Shown here piece after piece: positions 52,891 through 64,000 of a stretch of DNA of 64,000 nt. This DNA comes from Trichuris trichiura (Eukaryota > Nematoda > Enoplea > Trichinellida > Trichuridae). The stretch's first letter is position 1. The number at the start of each line of letters is the position of its first letter. The DNA is taken from assembly GCA_037903355.1 (NCBI GenBank), contig JBAJFE010000034.1, forward strand, positions 620,001 through 684,000. Direction: 5' to 3'. The notes under the pieces were generated by a model that saw nothing but the letters and a program-made list of their open reading frames with translations, had not been told where the DNA came from and did no database searches. Position numbers and translations under genes: made by a program.

Positions 52891-55800
52891 TCCTAAATTT
52901 AAGGCGTCTACAGGATTAAATTAGGATAGGAATTTCATTTGGAGGAGAAAAACTGTTAACCATTGAATCGTTGCAAGTGCCTAAAATCTGATAAAGCAAA
53001 GTGCTACCGAAGGTTAGATGAATGTGGGGGAGAACAAAATATCGCATGCGAATTGAACTTTGCGTTTACAGCCGGATTCTCTTTTGCCGCTAGTGCCTAT
53101 CAGTTGTGACCAACGTTTCTATTGTGTTTAGACACTTTTTTCATCATTAACGGCTTTCAAAATGTTAGAGCTTCTCAAGTCCTTTTGTCCACGCAGATCT
53201 GGTTTTATTATTAAAGACAAGTATCTGAAGGTTTCAAGACTAGACCGCGTCCTACCTTCAGCGTGCTATGCTATCACGCTCAAACCAGGAGAGAATCCAG
53301 TCCTGAGAGCTTGCGGTACTCGTCTTTATTAGAAAAGGAACGGTGTACAGGAATGAAGTTCGAGAAAACAATTAAAATACGCTACATTTTCAACTCAGCT
53401 GCTTGAAATTTCATGACAGTCAAACATAATGCCCTTTAAACGTGGTGCAATATTTTCACACTGAGATTACTGACATTATAAGCTACTGGAAAAACCTTTG
53501 TTACACTACTGAAGGTTCTTTAAGAAGCGTAAACAATATTGGACTGGCGATTTTAAGAAAGAGTAAACAAAGGAACCTTCGAGGAAAGAATGGAATCAGA
53601 TTGTTTGAATTCGAACAGGAGAACACAGGGGATGCTGTATGTAGTAAAGACGTTCAGGCTACTACGCCGCTGTTTATTGAAAGAACTGCTGTCGCCTTAT
53701 TCTTATTTCTTTTTCGACGAAATCGCTCGCTGTGCTAAATTTGAAATGCTATTACTCTTGTAAGATAAATATTTACAGACCAATCAACTGACGCCATAGG
53801 ATGTTAGCACTGATAGCTGGTACTTGTCCATTCCTAGATCAACCGGTTCGATAATTACTTGTTTTGTTTCTGGAGTACAATTTTAGCAGCTTTTTAGGTT
53901 TTTACTTGCGCGACCTTTGAAATCGAAGCTTGCTCTCGAGCATAGGTCCCGCTTAAGTAGAAAACGGCGCTTGACTGGTTATCTCCGCTTGATCTCAGGC
54001 AACAATGCCTACAGAAGTCTAGAACGTATTGTAAAATGACAGATAAAGTATTAATAGCATCTCAATTTGTTTGAGGGAATACTAATAAAATGAATGATTT
54101 AACGCCTATCCATGTTAAAATGTAATTTATATGCACTTCCAAAGTAAGACTTAAGGATACCACATTAGTATCCTTCTTCTCCCGGTTTCTTCCAGAACAC
54201 CGCTATTACCTGAATAAATTCATTATCAGAATCACCCTCTAGCAAGCGGAATTCAAATAAGCGTCCTACTGCGCATATGAAATTGAGTTATCCGAAACTG
54301 AAAGCAAGTCCGGATAAAAAGAGAGTTTGGGAACAGGGGATGAAAAGTTCAGGAGAAAGCTTACTGTAAGAAACAACGTGTGTAATGCTGTAATGCGCGA
54401 CTACTTAGATGCGACTATGATCAGCTAATTCTGAGTTTTGAAACCCTCTCGAAGATCTTTTTCGGTAAAAGCTGTTCAACAAAGTGGGTGTCCATAATAG
54501 TTTGTCAACATCGATACAGAAAGTTCTTAAAAACGCAGCTGAACTTAGTCAAACCATAAAGATCAATCAATACTTTTGTGTGACTATGCGCAGCGGCGCT
54601 CTTCAGTCGAACTACTCTATAAAAATAACGTTACCATAAAAAGAAAGAACGTCACCAAATATACTCACGATGTTCTTCGGTCACAGATTTTCCCGTTGTC
54701 ATAGACATCTGCAACGCCTGCTTTTTTCAGGCAGCTTTTCTGCAGTGGCTTCGAACAGATGGCGTTATTCCACCATGATCGGTTGTCCAGCACTGAGAAA
54801 TTTGAAATGGAAAATGGAAATACGGGATCAAGAAAAGATTAGGTTGCCTTTTGCATGTGCAGGGGCTGCTTGGAAAACTTTCTCAGTGGTTTATCTGAGT
54901 CCAGCGGCTGCTACGACCTCCACTGAGTGTCTTACAAAAACCGCTTTTTATGTGCAACAACAGCGCGATGAAGAAATGGTCCGCGTGCTGCCGAAACAAC
55001 AAAGAAGAGCAGACACCCCTTTGAACATATGCTTCTCGCTTAGTTCGTAAGGTACCCACTGGTCCAATTTTTATATCTTATCCAGGGGCTTCTAATGAGC
55101 ACATTTTAACACTCGGATAACATTAGGCTTCATTACCATCTAGTTTTGGGTTTCGCGTTGAGTCCGACTCCATTATCTCCTTCAACGCACCGTTATCGAA
55201 GGATGAAAGCCTACCGGACCGTGGCTAATTTTCCAAGCTTTCGCAAGGCTGACAAACTTTTTGAACCAGTATGGCGCTGTCGACTGGGAACACTGTCTAC
55301 ACCAAACGCTGCATTGATATTAGAGACCGCTTTCCTTGCAGGTAGCTGAGATTTGAGCTCGTCAACCAAAACTGTACACCGCAGTTAGACGTCCATGCTG
55401 ACGCTTCTACCCTGCTAACTCAAGAAAACAGTAAGCCACTGTCTGAACGAAGTTATTGTTTGATAACGTGGAATGCGACTTACACAGCGACATACAACAC
55501 ATAACACTACAACTCAAACAGGCAAAGAAAGACAAGCTATAAAAGAACAAATTGCGTTAGTGTCCTAAAGCCAAGAAAGGACACTAACACAGTTGGTGTT
55601 CAGGTAGATCCTATATATATGTTCCACCAAAATCACCCAAAAAAAGTTGTCGCAAGATATAAGGATTTACGTTTATTAAGTCCTGTTGCGCTATTACCGG
55701 CATTGTTGCGTCTTCATGACAAGTACTCATACGTCACCAATTTGTGCGGTAATGGCAAGACAAGACGAGTAATCTGTTGTTAATAAACGTACTTAGGGAA

Positions 55801-56575
55801 AGAATGCTGAGCAAGTTTGGCACCAAACAAATATTGACCAGAAACCAAAACAGGTAAGATAAATTACTGAAAGCAGCCTTTTACTAGCAAACCCGTTAGA
55901 GTTTGAAATATTAACCAATCAAGACATCGCAGATGTCCTCAACTTACGTGACAACATAATACACTAAAAAGTTGCAACAACTTCCTGCTGGAGGGAAAAC
56001 TGACGGAAGAGAAACTTGATGATAAAAACCAGAATGCACTTTCCCAACAAATATCTATTACTGCAGGGCTGTCGGACGCTTTGAAAACTATAGAACAATA
56101 GCCGCAATGATAACCTTGCGGAAAGCAACAACGTAGTTGTAAGAAGCGTCCAGCCGATAGCGAAACTATATTGGCAGGTACTGAACACCTGACTCGGTTT
56201 CACATTAGCCCTTTAAATATTCTAGCTACTTTAACCTTAAGAATTGTTACGCCATTCTAGGGAAGAAAGACAATAGAAGCACAAAAATTAAGGGAAGACT
56301 AGTTCTCCGCAGGGTGAATTCGAAACCAGTGGTTTTACTTGCATTCATGATACGTTCAGTATCGTTATCGTTTTAGTAGAATACCGTTGACAGGTTAATG
56401 GGCTTAAGAATGATAAAACTATCAAGAGTGGTTACTAAAGGTTTTAGTGATAAAAACAGTTTGTACATACGAACTTTTTAATCAATTTTAGACGAAATTA
56501 AAACGCGCCGAAAGTTAAAATCATTTGGCGAGAGAGACGAAGCACCTAACGCATCATAGCCTTGTTCAACCACTA
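52891..56575. other. Intergenic between SMG5 copy B and kinesin-13
   Basis: Mostly interrupted frames. It contains the ORF at 54670-55050 (listed separately) and a perfect 11-bp-stem hairpin at 55556-55588. No transposon ends were recognised. Confidence 0.4.
54670..55050 (+). CDS. Hypothetical 126-codon ORF
   Basis: The frame starts MFFGHRFSRCHRHLQRLLFS and ends at TAA beside GTAAGGTAC, which could also be read as a splice donor. Composition is protein-like (mixed charged and hydrophobic, with a basic N-terminus), but no family is recognised. It may be an exon of an unfound gene or a chance ORF. Confidence 0.22.
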   Translation: MFFGHRFSRCHRHLQRLLFSGSFSAVASNRWRYSTMIGCPALRNLKWKMEIRDQEKIRLPFACAGAAWKTFSVVYLSPAAATTSTECLTKTAFYVQQQRDEEMVRVLPKQQRRADTPLNICFSLSS

Positions 56576-63604
<7,029 letters not shown>

Positions 63605-64000
63605 GACGGCTTCAAAACGACTGTAAGAGTAGGACCAACCGCTGACAGCCAAACGACAAACTGTCAACTGCCAAATGGTACACTTGCTTTAAAACCCTTA
63701 AAATGTATTCAAGTTCAATTAAGATACAGTACTACTATGTTTAAAGTTCTCGCTGAACATCGTTTAAGTGCAAAACAAATTAAGGTTCAGTCAAAATAAT
63801 GCTCACTTGGATAAGACATAGTAAATGCAGTAAACAAACGTTGAAATGAAGTGGAAAACATGCGATTACGCAATTTACTCAGTAAGAAAATAACTTGAGT
63901 GTTCAAGTACAACAATGATGCAAGAACATTACGAAATATTACATGCAACGTACGTTGCACGTTAGTAAACAGTACATTTCAAAGGAAATCGGAATTATTT
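63605..64000. promoter_or_regulatory. Presumed 5' flank of kinesin-13
   Basis: Upstream of the first kinesin exon, which begins with an ATG at 63604. No TATA box, splice-leader acceptor or other element could be firmly identified. The plus-strand ORF 63566-63799 is a shadow. Confidence 0.3.

Overview
The window is animal nuclear DNA. Four conserved protein-coding loci are split into many exons by mostly short introns (about 40-70 bp, ending in TTTCAG/TTTTAG-like acceptors), and the rest is a dense, nested layer of decayed mobile elements. The compact introns, the moderate AT bias and the mix of Penelope-like, Tigger/pogo, hAT, Merlin and Ty3/gypsy-type elements fit a nematode, most likely of the Trichuris/Trichinella (Dorylaimia) branch. 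The species call is inference.

Layout. 1-7.1 kb: no recognised gene; one 145-codon ORF, a 1.2-kb foldback element and head-to-head Penelope terminal fragments. 7.1-9.4 kb (+): SLC33A1-type acetyl-CoA transporter, six exons, frame intact. 11.0-17.1 kb: two Penelope-like (PLE) insertions. One is a wreck ending in a palindromic pair of terminal repeats. The other is a 4-kb palindrome of two inverted copies flanked by a 12-bp target-site duplication. Both carry hammerhead-ribozyme-like motifs. 17.3-23.8 kb (-): TESK/LIMK-type protein kinase, with a 2.7-kb Tigger transposon in its largest intron and one apparent single-base frameshift in the kinase domain. 26.4-29.1 kb: internally deleted LTR retrotransposon with 5-bp TSD. 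29.7-30.7 kb: hAT-type element with 8-bp TSD. 30.8-35.5 kb (-) and 48.2-52.9 kb (+): a roughly 4.7-kb inverted duplication holding a whole SMG5-like (nonsense-mediated decay) gene, each copy with different lesions. The 12.7-kb spacer between the copies contains a PLE end, a pogo-type MITE interrupted by a hAT MITE, a degenerate 17-bp satellite, a Merlin transposase with a spliceosomal intron but no catalytic core, and a decayed Tigger. 56.6-63.6 kb (-): complete 14-exon kinesin-13 gene (698 codons). Its 4.1-kb intron holds a PLE fragment with a 17-bp TSD and a hammerhead motif, plus two pogo/Tigger-type MITEs.

The host genes are functionally unrelated (ER acetyl-CoA import, actin/cofilin kinase signalling, RNA surveillance, microtubule depolymerisation), so the window is not a pathway cluster. 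Its main interest is structural: repeated inverted (head-to-head) PLE arrangements with ribozyme motifs, and an inverted whole-gene duplication. I saw no evidence of a new multi-gene system.
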